A DNA stretch of 56,269 nt from Bacteroidetes oral taxon 274 str. F0058 (lineage in GTDB: Bacteria > Bacteroidota > Bacteroidia > Bacteroidales > Paludibacteraceae), in assembly GCA_000163695.1 (NCBI GenBank), contig GG774890.1, forward strand, positions 1 through 56,269, written 5' to 3'. Shown piece after piece: positions 1-9,335 of this stretch. Within the stretch, counting starts at the first letter, position 1. Each line of letters opens with the position of its first letter. Made by a program: the position numbers and the translations under genes. The notes under the pieces are model-generated. The model was not told the DNA's origin, searched no databases, and saw only the letters and a program-made list of their open reading frames with translations.

Positions 1-92
1 TTTATAGGGTCGTTGAAGATTACGACGTTGATAGGCTGCAGATGTAAAGTCAGAGATGGCAAAGTCGAGCAGTACTAATTGCCCGAACACTT
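1..92 (+). rRNA. 23S rRNA, 3' end (partial)
   Basis: The first ~92 bases match the conserved 3' terminal region of bacterial 23S rRNA (the domain VI closing strand with the GAGCAGTACTAATTGCCCG segment). The gene is cut by the window start. The 3' boundary is approximate. A 5S gene follows after an AT-rich spacer of about 85 bases that holds no tRNA. Confidence 0.85.
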
Positions 93-176
93 CTTTTATA
101 AGTCTTTTTAGATGATATATGATATATGTTTTATATTGTATTTTTCTCTTAGTCAGTATGTTTTATTTAAACGCAT

Positions 177-289
<113 letters not shown>

Positions 290-293
290 TTTA

Positions 294-330
294 AAGAGGT
301 TATCCCAATAAACGGGTAACCTCTTTTTTT
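294..330 (+). terminator. Intrinsic terminator of the rRNA operon
   Basis: An AGAGGTTA(T)CCC arm pairs with GGGTAACCTCT, with one bulged T, around a short loop, and a run of seven T follows. It lies directly after the 5S gene. Confidence 0.85.
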
Positions 331-413
331 GTGTGGGTGCCTTTTGATATTTTAAAAAATAATAGAAAATCTTAAAACTATCCGTCGAGAGTTTGAAAAT
401 AGGGTAGTAGGTC

Positions 414-1526
414 TTATTCTCCTTGTAGGTTGATTACCACATATTCGCTGCGAGAGCCGATACGGAACTTACCGCCCCAGATGCCGAGTCCGGACGTGAT
501 GTAGAAGTGTGTGCCGTTTGCCGTGTGATAGCCGTACGAGTGCTTAAAAACAGCTTTCACTACCAGACTTATAGGGAATACCTGTCCGCCGTGAGTATGT
601 CCGCTCAGCAGGAGGTCAATGCCGCATTTCTGAGCCTCCTCGAAACCGCTCGGTTGGTGGTCGAGCACTATCATAGGTTTGGTGTGGTCGAGGCGGTCGG
701 TGATATTGGCGAGCGAATTGCGGTATTTCCTCGAAGCGTCGTCGCGTCCGATGATGTAGAATGTGTTGTCTATCAATGTAGCACTATCGCGGAGCACCTG
801 TACATTTGATTGGCTCAGAAAGTTGAGGTTACGGTCTATCTCTCCGCCGATATACTCGTGATTGCCCAGAGCCATATAGACGCCATAGCGAGCCTTTATC
901 CGACGTAAAGTCTTGTAAACTTTGTCCTCGAATAGCGGTTTGGCAAAATTATCCACCACATCGCCCGCAATTAGTACAATATCGGGATTTTCGGCATTGA
1001 TGAGTCCTATCCAGCCTTCGAGCTCGTCTTTTTTTATCCCATATCCCAGATGTAGGTCGCTGATAGCAACTATTCGGAGCGGACGAGCGAGAGGTTTGTC
1101 GATTTTGATGTCTATTTCTACACGTTTTTTGTTGTAATACACGATATTGCCTACAATTAGCAATATGCTGACGAAGCCTATAAGTACGCCCCAAGCGAGC
1201 CACGAGTGAGTGATCAACGGTCGTATGTTTATGAGGTGTGTAAAACTGATTATATCCAATAAAGCAAAAATAATGAACAGATAAAGGAAAATAATTATCC
1301 ACGATGTACCTATCTGGTAAAGCACCGATACAAGCTTTGTAGGCAGGCTATTGCCCCAAAGCAGCGATACGAAAAACGGCAACTGCAATATCACTGCTGC
1401 AAGTATTAGCAATATTTGCAGCGGCAGAATGGTCGGCGTCATCATAAAGAGCCGATAGAATACATAGACATTGGCTCCGAAAAAGACTATCAGTATCAGT
1501 ATGAGTTGAACGGCACGCGTAAACAC
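414..1526 (-). CDS. Membrane-anchored metallophosphoesterase (YkuE-like)
   Basis: 370 residues. The N-terminal ~135 residues hold four or five hydrophobic segments. The C-terminal half is a calcineurin-type metallophosphoesterase with the blocks ISDLHLGYG, AGDVVD, GNHEY and SGHTHGGQ, which supply the Asp, His and Asn ligands of a dimetal site. Proteins of this build are annotated as YkuE/YaeI-like phosphoesterases; the substrate is unknown. The catalytic domain position relative to the membrane was not determined. It runs convergent to the rRNA operon, and the next gene on the same strand starts 16 bases beyond its start codon. Confidence 0.88.
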   Translation of the reverse strand: MFTRAVQLILILIVFFGANVYVFYRLFMMTPTILPLQILLILAAVILQLPFFVSLLWGNSLPTKLVSVLYQIGTSWIIIFLYLFIIFALLDIISFTHLINIRPLITHSWLAWGVLIGFVSILLIVGNIVYYNKKRVEIDIKIDKPLARPLRIVAISDLHLGYGIKKDELEGWIGLINAENPDIVLIAGDVVDNFAKPLFEDKVYKTLRRIKARYGVYMALGNHEYIGGEIDRNLNFLSQSNVQVLRDSATLIDNTFYIIGRDDASRKYRNSLANITDRLDHTKPMIVLDHQPSGFEEAQKCGIDLLLSGHTHGGQVFPISLVVKAVFKHSYGYHTANGTHFYITSGLGIWGGKFRIGSRSEYVVINLQGE

Positions 1527-1541
1527 TTGTTTGTATTTTGT

Positions 1542-2537
1542 TTATTGAATGACTTTATCCAAATCCGAACCCGCTCGGATGATATTGCCCTCCTTGTCGG
1601 TCAGGAATATGGCGGGTGTACCGAATACTCCGTAGTTGACGAAGTTTTCACCATTGATGCCATATTGGTCGCATAATTTATCCGCCCACGGCAACCGTTT
1701 GGCAAACTCATTGTATTGCTCCAAGTCGGTATCGGAGGCGATGGATATGACACGTAATCCTTTCTGTTGCAGAGAACTGTATTTATCTATAATCTTATCT
1801 ACCTCATCGGTGCTGCGTCGGCTGCCTGAGTCGAAAAAGATTATCAGGCAGTTGGTGAGTCGTTCCGAATCGAGCCCCACTATCTTGTGTGCTGCATGTT
1901 TGGGAGTATTGACAAGGTATTTATCTATGACGTATCTTAGGTCTTCGTGTTTGTTTATGAAGTCTTTGTCCGTCTTTTGCATATAATCGATTATCTCGCG
2001 TGTCGCAGCGAAGTATTGGTATGCAATGGTGAAAAAGGCGAGGTCTTTTGCTACCTTTTGGGCTATTTTACCGTTGTCTTGCATCATCAGTCGTGCGATG
2101 GTGCCGATGGCATCTGCTGTGACACGTTGCTGCAATTCGACGGTCGATTTAGTCAAATATACGTAGCCGCTCAGCCAACTCACCAGATAGTCTGTATAGA
2201 TAGGCGAGTAGTAGAGTGTGGCGAAGTCGAGGTGGTCTGTGATATAGGTTATCTCTGTGGATATCAGCTCTCGCGACTTGTCGAGGTAAGCCTTTTGCAG
2301 CTGCCGTAAGTGGCGTTCGGTGTCGGCGTATGTCTGTGAGACGGCGACAAGTTCTATTTTGGTGTACTTAGCTATGTTTTTAGGTAAAACGAATTTACCT
2401 CCTCGTTGCTCGGCAATACCGAGGTCTACGGTATCCGTTCCCTCGAAGCCTACGATACGGTATTGTGCCGATATGTCGGATAACGCTGCCGCAAAGACTG
2501 CTAAAAGTACCGATAAATAAAGCCTATATTTCATCAT
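1542..2537 (-). CDS. Exported thioredoxin-like protein with degenerate active site
   Basis: 331 residues with a signal peptide ending near SDISAQ (about residue 25). A helical middle region is followed from about residue 225 by a thioredoxin-like domain that keeps the cis-proline segment GTPAIFLTD. The usual WCxxC site is replaced by FFDSGSRRS, so it cannot act as a dithiol oxidoreductase. The architecture resembles Bacteroidetes TlpA-like proteins with an N-terminal helical region. A second thioredoxin gene with an intact site lies just upstream on the same strand. Function is unknown; it may be a folding or binding module. Confidence 0.7.
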   Translation of the reverse strand: MMKYRLYLSVLLAVFAAALSDISAQYRIVGFEGTDTVDLGIAEQRGGKFVLPKNIAKYTKIELVAVSQTYADTERHLRQLQKAYLDKSRELISTEITYITDHLDFATLYYSPIYTDYLVSWLSGYVYLTKSTVELQQRVTADAIGTIARLMMQDNGKIAQKVAKDLAFFTIAYQYFAATREIIDYMQKTDKDFINKHEDLRYVIDKYLVNTPKHAAHKIVGLDSERLTNCLIIFFDSGSRRSTDEVDKIIDKYSSLQQKGLRVISIASDTDLEQYNEFAKRLPWADKLCDQYGINGENFVNYGVFGTPAIFLTDKEGNIIRAGSDLDKVIQ

Positions 2538-2584
2538 CTGTATACGAACATTTTATCCCAAATATTTTGTCGGATTTGATAATA

Positions 2585-3202
2585 TTACTTGTCTCTTTCT
2601 TTTTTTATGCACTCTTCGATTTTTTGATATACCGAACTCTGACTTTTGTCGTTTTTACCTTTATCTTCGTAACTTGTTATAAAAATAACATTGCCTTCAC
2701 CATTGATTAATATGGATTTTCCTATATCTGTCGTTACTTTAAATTCGGGTGGGGTGATATTGGTTAGGAAATTTTCATATTTTTCTCGTTCTTTTTTGCC
2801 ATTGATTTGAATAATAGACTGTTTCTTTATTCTATTCTGTGGACTGTACAAAGAATCCGATATTATGTATATATGGGGTTGCTCTACGTTACGGTTTAGA
2901 AAATTAATCGCTCTGTCGATACTATATAAATCACTCTCTCTGTCGACGATGATGAAAAACAGAGCAATATCGTTTCTCTGCGATAACCTCACTATTTCGG
3001 GAACAGATTTTTTACACGGCGAGCACCAATCGGCAAAAGTGTAGAAGAGAGCGATGTCTTTACCTGAATTTTGTGCAAGACACAGAATATCTTTTACTTC
3101 TACCGATACATATTTGCCTTTTTTTAGTGAACAAGGTTGTTCTGCATAGCAAGATATTATCGGAAAAACAGCAATGATAAGCGAGTAAAAGATATTTTTC
3201 AT
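2585..3202 (-). CDS. Exported thioredoxin-family protein
   Basis: 205 residues from the ATG chosen at 3202, preceded by GGGGGAG and giving a normal signal sequence (MKNIFYSLIIAVFPIISC). An earlier in-frame ATG at 3226 would add eight residues before the signal. The domain carries the redox motif WCSPC in FADWCSPCKK, so it is probably a periplasmic thiol-disulfide protein. Its usual partner is unknown. It lies directly behind ffh on the same strand with a gap of about 30 bases and may be cotranscribed. Confidence 0.8.
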   Translation of the reverse strand: MKNIFYSLIIAVFPIISCYAEQPCSLKKGKYVSVEVKDILCLAQNSGKDIALFYTFADWCSPCKKSVPEIVRLSQRNDIALFFIIVDRESDLYSIDRAINFLNRNVEQPHIYIISDSLYSPQNRIKKQSIIQINGKKEREKYENFLTNITPPEFKVTTDIGKSILINGEGNVIFITSYEDKGKNDKSQSSVYQKIEECIKKERDK

Positions 3203-3233
3203 TCTCCCCCAAATATTCATTATCACAAGTGTA

Positions 3234-4556
3234 TCAGCGTCGTTTCGACTTCATCGCTTTACGTAAGCCCTGACTTTGAACCGTTCTCATCATCTTCTGC
3301 ATACTTTCGAACTGCTTTACAAGGCGGTTGATTTCCTGAATGTCGCGTCCCGAACCTTTGACGATTCGAGCCTTGCGGCTGCCGTTGAGTACTTGTGGAT
3401 TGGCTCGTTCGTACGGAGTCATCGACTGTATGATAGCCTCGATACCGACGAATGCCTTGTCGTCGATGTCTACGTCTTTGATAGCCTTGCCTACACCCGG
3501 TATCATAGAGGCGAGGTCTTTGAGGTTACCCATCTTTTTTATCTGTTGTATCTGCTTGTAGAAGTCGTCGAAACCGAATTGGTTTTTGGCTATCTTTTTC
3601 GACAACTTGCGGGCTTCTTCTTCGTCGTACTGCTCCTGTGCTTTCTCTACGAGCGATACTATATCGCCCATACCGAGTATGCGGTCTGCCATACGTTTGG
3701 GGTAGAATACGTCGATGGCATCGAGCTTTTCGCCTATCCCTACGAATTTGATGGGCTTGTCTACTACGCTGCGTATCGATATAGCCGCACCGCCGCGGGT
3801 GTCGCCGTCGAGTTTGGTGAGCACTACGCCGTCGAAATTCAGGCGGTCGTTGAATGCCTTGGCGGTGTTTACTGCGTCTTGCCCCGTCATAGCGTCTACT
3901 ACGAAGAGTATCTCCTGCGGGCTTACCGCTGCTTTGATGTTTGCTATCTCGGTCATCATCTGCTCGTCTACTGCCAAGCGTCCTGCGGTGTCGATTATCA
4001 CTATATCGTTACCGTTTTTCTTTGCGTGCTTTATGGCGTTCTCGGCTATGCCGACGGGGTTGTTGTTGCCCTCTTCGGTGTATACAGGGACATTTATCTG
4101 GCTGCCGAGTGTCTTGAGTTGCTCTATTGCGGCAGGGCGATATACGTCGCAGGCAACCAATAGCGGATGTCTGCCGCGTTTCGACTTGAGCATATTTGCC
4201 AATTTGCCCGAGAACGTCGTCTTACCGCTACCTTGCAGCCCCGACATCAATACTACGGCGGGCGAACCTTTCAGATTCAGCTCCGTGTGCTCGTTGCCCA
4301 TCAGAGCCGCCAGCTCGTCGTGGACTATCTTTACCATCAATTCGTTGGGCTTGATAGCCGTAAGTACGTTCATTCCCAAGGCTTTGTTTTTTACCTCGTC
4401 GGTGAATGTCTTGGCAGTCTTGTAGTTTACGTCGGCGTCGAGTAGTGCTTTGCGTACGTCTTTGAGGGTTTCGGCTACGTTGATTTCCGTTATCTTGCCC
4501 TGTCCTTTGAGTATTTTGAACGACCTTTCGAGTCTTTCGCTTAGATTTTCAAACAT
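3234..4556 (-). CDS. ffh: Signal recognition particle GTPase Ffh
   Basis: 440 residues, usual Ffh length. The order is N domain, G domain with P-loop GLQGSGKTTFSGKLA, DTAGRL and TKLDGD, then a methionine-rich M domain ending in a basic tail (KAMKSKRR). Ffh binds the 4.5S RNA and signal sequences and brings ribosomes to the membrane through FtsY. A TATCTTTG -7 box on the minus strand lies at 4588-4595, about 35 bases before the start. No 4.5S RNA gene was found in the window. Confidence 0.98.
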   Translation of the reverse strand: MFENLSERLERSFKILKGQGKITEINVAETLKDVRKALLDADVNYKTAKTFTDEVKNKALGMNVLTAIKPNELMVKIVHDELAALMGNEHTELNLKGSPAVVLMSGLQGSGKTTFSGKLANMLKSKRGRHPLLVACDVYRPAAIEQLKTLGSQINVPVYTEEGNNNPVGIAENAIKHAKKNGNDIVIIDTAGRLAVDEQMMTEIANIKAAVSPQEILFVVDAMTGQDAVNTAKAFNDRLNFDGVVLTKLDGDTRGGAAISIRSVVDKPIKFVGIGEKLDAIDVFYPKRMADRILGMGDIVSLVEKAQEQYDEEEARKLSKKIAKNQFGFDDFYKQIQQIKKMGNLKDLASMIPGVGKAIKDVDIDDKAFVGIEAIIQSMTPYERANPQVLNGSRKARIVKGSGRDIQEINRLVKQFESMQKMMRTVQSQGLRKAMKSKRR

Positions 4557-4587
4557 ATATAATTGCTGTACTATTTAAAACAAAACG

Positions 4588-4595
4588 CAAAGATA
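4588..4595 (-). promoter_or_regulatory. Bacteroidetes-type -7 box before ffh
   Basis: TATCTTTG on the minus strand matches TAnnTTTG. No clear TTTG is seen at the -33 position. Confidence 0.5.
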
Positions 4596-4720
4596 CTATT
4601 TTTTGAAAAAATATCCAATTGTTTCGTTCTGCCGATAATCTTCGTTTTCTTTAATTACGGCAGGCGTTGCGGAGCAATAGCGGAGCGGTATCGCCCTGTT
4701 TATATTGTTTTGTGAAAAAA

Positions 4721-5494
4721 CTAATATTCTATGTGAAAGCCGTCTATATCTTTGATAACTGGGAATCGTTCGCGTATTTTAGCCTGAAAACCCATATCGA
4801 GTTCTACGGTTTTGACGGCTATGTCGTTTTCGGGAAAATCCATAAGAGTCTCTCCACGTACTCCCAAGACACACGAATGCCCGTTGTGATAGACCTTGTA
4901 ACTATCTCGTCCTACGGCGTTGGCTGCACATACGAAAGCCTGATTTTCTATTGCTCTGGCTTTGAGTAGGATATCCCAAACGTCGATACGGTCTTTAGGC
5001 CAATTGGCTGTGTATACGAGTATATCGTACGGATTGTCTTCAGAGTAGCGATTCCACACCGGAAACCGCAAATCGTAACATACAAGTACTCTGATTCTGA
5101 TGCCATTATATTCGGCTGTAAGAATTTTATTGCCACGAGTAAAAAAACGTTTCTCGTCGCCGATGAATAGATGTCGTTTGTCGGCAGTAAGCATACGCCC
5201 GTCGGGATAGCAGAAAAAGCTACGATTGAAGAACTTATCTTCATCTCTTGTCATAATGGAGCCGACTATTGCAAAACCGCCTTCCGAAGCCCATTTTTTC
5301 ACCTGTCGATGAGCTTCGCCGTCTTCGTCTTCCGATAGTTGCGGGTTCTCCACGGCGAAACCTGTCGAGAACATCTCGGGCAATACTACCAGGTCGGTCT
5401 GTCCGTAGACTGTTTTTATCAGTTTATCGAAAGAGAGGAGATTCTCGTTTTTTACACCCCATTTTATTTCGTTTTGTACGATGGATACTCTCAT
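4721..5494 (-). CDS. Nitrilase-superfamily omega-amidase (YafV-like)
   Basis: 257 residues, typical for the family. The Glu-Lys-Cys triad is visible: Glu in VVLPEMFSTGF, Lys in ADKRHLF and Cys in VLVCYDLRFPVW. Family members near this size hydrolyse alpha-ketoglutaramate or similar omega-amides in the cytoplasm. The substrate is inferred from family resemblance only. It lies downstream of the deacetylase-like gene with an 85-base gap and may have its own transcript. Confidence 0.88.
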   Translation of the reverse strand: MRVSIVQNEIKWGVKNENLLSFDKLIKTVYGQTDLVVLPEMFSTGFAVENPQLSEDEDGEAHRQVKKWASEGGFAIVGSIMTRDEDKFFNRSFFCYPDGRMLTADKRHLFIGDEKRFFTRGNKILTAEYNGIRIRVLVCYDLRFPVWNRYSEDNPYDILVYTANWPKDRIDVWDILLKARAIENQAFVCAANAVGRDSYKVYHNGHSCVLGVRGETLMDFPENDIAVKTVELDMGFQAKIRERFPVIKDIDGFHIEY

Positions 5495-5579
5495 TTTTTG
5501 TCGTTTGGTTATTTTTATTGTGACGACAAAAGTACAAAAATGTTTCGAGTTTTTCGATATACGCGAATATTCTAACGAT

Positions 5580-6887
5580 TTATCCGTTTGTCCGAGTCAA
5601 AAACCGTATTAGGTCAGAGTACAATGTGCGTTGATAACCGTTTGAGTATTGACACACCGAAGTATTGTGCCATAGCAGTACCAGCTCTCCTCTGTGTCGT
5701 CTTACCTCTTCTATGAGCTTTCGAGAGTACTCGAAGGCTTGTTCGTAGTTGAGATTCATATAGTTACTGTTGCTCAGAGACCCGTCCATAATAGTTAGCG
5801 GATGTAGCGTGATAGGCTCTATAGCCAGTGTAGCGGGATTTATCCACCGAACGGGGCGGCAGGTACCGAGCCTGAACCCTGCGACCGCTGCAAATCCGAG
5901 AGTGAAATCGTCTGTAATACCTGCCTCTACATAATGATGAGGAGCGTCGGGAGGCAGTATGGTCAGGTAGTGGCTGCGTTGATAACGTACAGACTGTTCA
6001 GACGAGCAGCAGAGTGCCGTATGTTCGCGTTTTATTTCGGACGGATTGCTAAATGCTTCGTACGACGAGTGCAGACCGATGGCACACTGTTTGCTGTGTA
6101 GCAGGGAGAGTATTTTTTGGAATTTGCGGCTGTTTATGTTGTAATGCGGACGGTCGTATCCCACGGAGCGACGTAGAGCTTTTACGAAAAACACGATTTC
6201 GGCGTACGGCACTCTGCGGTCTTCCTCTATCAGCCAGTCGAATGTGTATGCCGGGTCGCTCTTTTCGTCGACAATAGAATGCAACACAGTCTTTAACGAG
6301 ATATTCCTCTTTACTATGGCGTTGTAAACACCTCTGAGGACTCCTCGCCAATCTTGATACAACCCAATAGAATCTATGTCGTGTGTGAGAAATATACGTC
6401 CGAAGCCTTCCGACGGCAGTGAGACGATATGTCCTGTTGCTTGCAACCAACCAAGTAACATATCGCTGTACTCATCGACTATCGGGCGGTCGATAAAGCC
6501 TGCTCTGTATTGCAGCATCTGCCTGCCGTCTGCCCGTCCGTGCATATCGATGGCGTCTGCCCGTACAAACTCTTCGTAGCGTGATAGAAGGAAGAAACTG
6601 CTTGCTATTATATCTGCTTCGACGATTATCTTATTGTCTATCCGTTTTACCTGCGGCGAGCCGAAAAGTATCTCCGTAGAGCCTAATTTTGGCAGAGGTA
6701 ATGAGGGTATGGTAGACGGTTTGCCGTAGTCGGCTCTGTCGAAAAAGCCTGATGGCGTGATTATAACGCTGTATTTGTGATATTCGGATATATCTGCCGT
6801 ATAACCGACTCTGTCTGCAAGGTGTTTGTTTCCGTGCAGGAGAAACTTGATAATGTAGTCGGTCAGTTCGCTCAGCGGTTTTTTCAA
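5580..6887 (-). CDS. Polysaccharide-deacetylase-like (NodB fold) protein
   Basis: 435 residues without a signal peptide. A central block, FLTHDIDSIGLYQDW, matches the metal-binding HD pair of NodB-type deacetylases and is preceded by about 160 residues of a Bacteroidetes-specific N-terminal region. Later blocks include GLHSSYEAF and a C-terminal LLWHNTSV that could supply further His ligands. The substrate is unknown; genes of this type often sit in envelope or capsule regions. It starts 13 bases after the ftsE stop codon, so the two are probably cotranscribed. Confidence 0.75.
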   Translation of the reverse strand: MKKPLSELTDYIIKFLLHGNKHLADRVGYTADISEYHKYSVIITPSGFFDRADYGKPSTIPSLPLPKLGSTEILFGSPQVKRIDNKIIVEADIIASSFFLLSRYEEFVRADAIDMHGRADGRQMLQYRAGFIDRPIVDEYSDMLLGWLQATGHIVSLPSEGFGRIFLTHDIDSIGLYQDWRGVLRGVYNAIVKRNISLKTVLHSIVDEKSDPAYTFDWLIEEDRRVPYAEIVFFVKALRRSVGYDRPHYNINSRKFQKILSLLHSKQCAIGLHSSYEAFSNPSEIKREHTALCCSSEQSVRYQRSHYLTILPPDAPHHYVEAGITDDFTLGFAAVAGFRLGTCRPVRWINPATLAIEPITLHPLTIMDGSLSNSNYMNLNYEQAFEYSRKLIEEVRRHRGELVLLWHNTSVCQYSNGYQRTLYSDLIRFLTRTNG

Positions 6888-6900
6888 GGCGAGTGGCAGT

Positions 6901-7563
6901 CTATTTTTCTCTAACGTTTTCGTTCTCTACGATGTATGTCTTCGATGGGTATCTCTCTATCAACGACATATTATGTGTTGCCATTACCACCGACGTGCCA
7001 CCGTGCGATATTTCGTGTAGCAGCCCGACTATTTCGGAGGCTATTGCGGGGTCGAGGTTACCCGTAGGTTCGTCTGCAACTATCAGTTGGGGCGAGTTAA
7101 GCAACGACCGTGCTATCACTATACGCTGTTGCTCGCCTCCCGAGAGCTGGTGTGGGCGTTTGTAGCCTTTTTTAGGCAGACCTACCGTGTTCAGTACGAG
7201 GTCTATCTGTTCGTCTATCTGTCGGGCGTCTTTCCAGCCGGTAGCTTTGAGTACAAACTCGAGGTTTTGCCTTACCGAACGGTCGTGCAATAACTGAAAG
7301 TCCTGAAAAATAATGCCTATCCTACGTCGTAGGAACGGTATCTGCCGTCGTGATATTTTCGACAAATCGTAATCGAATATAGTTGCCTGTCCGCGACTGA
7401 TAGGCATATCTGCGTAGAAAGATTTTAGCAGTGAACTCTTGCCGCTTCCCGTCTTGCCGCAGAGGTAGATGAATTCGCCTTCGCCGACGGTGAAATCGAC
7501 ATTTTGCAGTACGATAAGCTCTTCGTGACAAAGCTCTACATCGCTATAATTGATTATTTGCAT
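6901..7563 (-). CDS. ftsE: Cell-division ABC ATPase FtsE
   Basis: 220 residues. Walker A is GKTGSGKSS, the signature is LSGGEQQRIVIARS and Walker B is LIVADEPTGNLD. The size and sequence pattern fit FtsE, which with FtsX controls peptidoglycan hydrolases at the septum. No ftsX lies beside it in this window, so FtsE rather than a LolD-type ATPase is a likely but not certain call. It is nine bases downstream of the cyclophilin gene. Confidence 0.82.
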   Translation of the reverse strand: MQIINYSDVELCHEELIVLQNVDFTVGEGEFIYLCGKTGSGKSSLLKSFYADMPISRGQATIFDYDLSKISRRQIPFLRRRIGIIFQDFQLLHDRSVRQNLEFVLKATGWKDARQIDEQIDLVLNTVGLPKKGYKRPHQLSGGEQQRIVIARSLLNSPQLIVADEPTGNLDPAIASEIVGLLHEISHGGTSVVMATHNMSLIERYPSKTYIVENENVREK

Positions 7564-7572
7564 AATATATTG

Positions 7573-8271
7573 TTACTTTTTATAGACTTTCATTTTCTTT
7601 ATTACTACGTCTTTCTTCGGGCGATTGTTTTCGTCGGTTTCCATATTCTGTATCTTGTCTATTACCTCGAACCCCTCGACTACCTCGCCAAATACCGTAT
7701 ATGTGCCATCGAGATGAGGTGCTCCGCCGAATGTTTTGTATGCCTGTCGTTGCGACTCGCTGTATTTTATCGGCTCAGCCGGCAGTAGTTTTTTGTTTAA
7801 CCTCTCTTCGAGTCTTGTTAGTTCGTCGTCGGTAACGGTAGCCCCTGTTACGATATAAAACTGAGATGCGGACGACTCTCTCTGCGGATTGATTTCGTCG
7901 CCCGTACGTGCTGCCGCCAAAGCCCCACGCTTGTGATAATATTTCGGGAATATTATCTCTGCCGGTATGGTATAACCCAAATCTCCCCCACCGAGCAGTT
8001 TAGATGGGGCTGCATTTTTGGAGGTTGGGTCGCCTACCTGTATCATAAAATTCTTGATAACTCTATGAAACAGTACTCCTTCGTAAGTCTTGTCTTTGGC
8101 AAGTTTTACAAAATTATCTCTGTGCTGCGGAGTGTCGTCATAAAGCCTTATTAGTATATTGCCCTCTGTGGTACAGATTTTTACGAATATACCTTTGTCG
8201 GAATTGGGGCGACATTGAGCCAATAGTCCGAAAATACTCAGACAGAATATTATACCGATAAATCTTTTCAT
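7573..8271 (-). CDS. Peptidyl-prolyl cis-trans isomerase (cyclophilin), lipoprotein
   Basis: 232 residues from the start chosen at 8271, which gives a lipoprotein signal with the lipobox GLLAQC. The longer reading from 8307 is unlikely because a TACCTTTG promoter box lies at 8305-8312. The cyclophilin core includes VLFHRVIKNFMIQVGD, SQFYIVTG and YTVFGEVVEGFEVIDKI. It has a family-specific insertion between GALAAARTGDEINP and the FxGxxHLDG block. It probably assists folding of exported proteins in the periplasm. Confidence 0.92.
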   Translation of the reverse strand: MKRFIGIIFCLSIFGLLAQCRPNSDKGIFVKICTTEGNILIRLYDDTPQHRDNFVKLAKDKTYEGVLFHRVIKNFMIQVGDPTSKNAAPSKLLGGGDLGYTIPAEIIFPKYYHKRGALAAARTGDEINPQRESSASQFYIVTGATVTDDELTRLEERLNKKLLPAEPIKYSESQRQAYKTFGGAPHLDGTYTVFGEVVEGFEVIDKIQNMETDENNRPKKDVVIKKMKVYKK

Positions 8272-8304
8272 AACATCATCAATGACAGTTAAAAATACGA
8301 CAGG

Positions 8305-8312
8305 CAAAGGTA
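8305..8312 (-). promoter_or_regulatory. -7 promoter box of the cyclophilin-ftsE-deacetylase operon
   Basis: TACCTTTG on the minus strand, 34 bases upstream of the ATG at 8271. It overlaps the alternative upstream start and so argues against it. Confidence 0.6.
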
Positions 8313-8411
8313 GTAAAAAATTGTGTATAAAGGAAATATTTTACAACATATAGGCATAGGTTTTTTCATAGAAAGACGGCTGTTATTTATGATAAACGAC
8401 TGGGGAAAAGC

Positions 8412-8451
8412 ACAACGCCGATATTCGAGAAAATCGAAATATCTACGTTGT
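8412..8451 (-). terminator. Probable terminator after the GH16 gene
   Basis: A long stem-loop with ACAACG at its foot and an inner TCGAAATAT arm; on the minus strand it is followed by GCTTTTCCCC. It sits about 30 bases after the GH16 stop codon. The T-run is short. Confidence 0.55.
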
Positions 8452-8480
8452 ACACGTGATTATCGGGTGTTAGCGATTTT

Positions 8481-9260
8481 CTATTTTTTCTGATAAAACC
8501 TTACCCAATCGATGTACATTCGTATCGGTTTGTCGAACTTCTCTACTTTACCCACCCATTTGCCTCCGAGTTGCATATCGATAATGAGGAAATATGTATT
8601 GTCGAAGGGGAATTGTCCTTCGCCCTCCTTGCCCGGTATACGTGGGTAGGTCAATGAAGACTCGCCATTGACATAAAGGCGAACCGCGGATTCGTCCCAT
8701 TCTGCCGCATAGATATTGTAGTCGTTGGGTTGTATCTTGAATATGGCGGAGTTTTTGGGTCCGGGCTTGCCGAGGTATGTATACGGCGAATGCACGGTCT
8801 GATATACAAAAGGGTCGAAATTCAAACGTTCCAATATATCGATTTCGCCACCCTCGATAGGCCAATTGCCGTTTCGTGTCAGAAGCCAGATAGCAGGCCA
8901 TGACCCTTGTGTGGCTTCCAGCTTGCAACGTATCTCTATTCTACCCGAGTTGAAGTACTTTTTGTCTTTTGTCCAGACACCACCCGTAATATACTTTGCA
9001 GTGTCTTTGGCAGGGTTGGGGTTGGGTTTGCCCAAGAGGATGAGATTACCGTTTTTAATCTCGTACAGACTCTCATCATCGCTCATTGTGTTGCAACAAT
9101 CGGCGTTATGCCAGCGAGGCATCTTTGTCCATACGCCTGTGGAGAAGATATCGTTGCGGTTAAACTCGTCTTCCCATACCAATTGCCAGGTTTTTTCTCG
9201 TCGCGAACAACTCACTATGCACACAGTGCACAGGACAGATAATAAAATGAAATTTTTCAT
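8481..9260 (-). CDS. GH16-family endo-beta-glucanase-like lipoprotein
   Basis: 259 residues from the ATG at 9260. The signal has a lipobox (CIVSC). The catalytic motif GGEIDILERL carries the nucleophile and acid/base glutamates in the ExDxxE pattern of glycoside hydrolase family 16, followed by the HSPYTYLG and YAAEWDES blocks typical of laminarinase/beta-1,3-glucanase members. It is probably anchored at the cell surface or in the periplasm and cleaves beta-1,3 or mixed-linkage glucan; the exact substrate is inference. No SusC/SusD genes are near it. Confidence 0.9.
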   Translation of the reverse strand: MKNFILLSVLCTVCIVSCSRREKTWQLVWEDEFNRNDIFSTGVWTKMPRWHNADCCNTMSDDESLYEIKNGNLILLGKPNPNPAKDTAKYITGGVWTKDKKYFNSGRIEIRCKLEATQGSWPAIWLLTRNGNWPIEGGEIDILERLNFDPFVYQTVHSPYTYLGKPGPKNSAIFKIQPNDYNIYAAEWDESAVRLYVNGESSLTYPRIPGKEGEGQFPFDNTYFLIIDMQLGGKWVGKVEKFDKPIRMYIDWVRFYQKK

Positions 9261-9335
9261 ATAATATTCAATATTAATTAGGTTTATTGTTATCAATTTC
9301 TACGTCGTCGGCAGAGAGAGTGTGTGCGGCGTGTT

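Noticed and set aside
96..176. Possible tRNA between the 23S and 5S genes
   Set aside because: The spacer is AT-rich and holds no cloverleaf or T-loop sequence.
3276..4163. Open frame of 295 codons opposite ffh
   Set aside because: It lies wholly inside ffh on the other strand, its product has a cysteine- and tyrosine-rich composition typical of a reverse reading, and no promoter or leader is seen.
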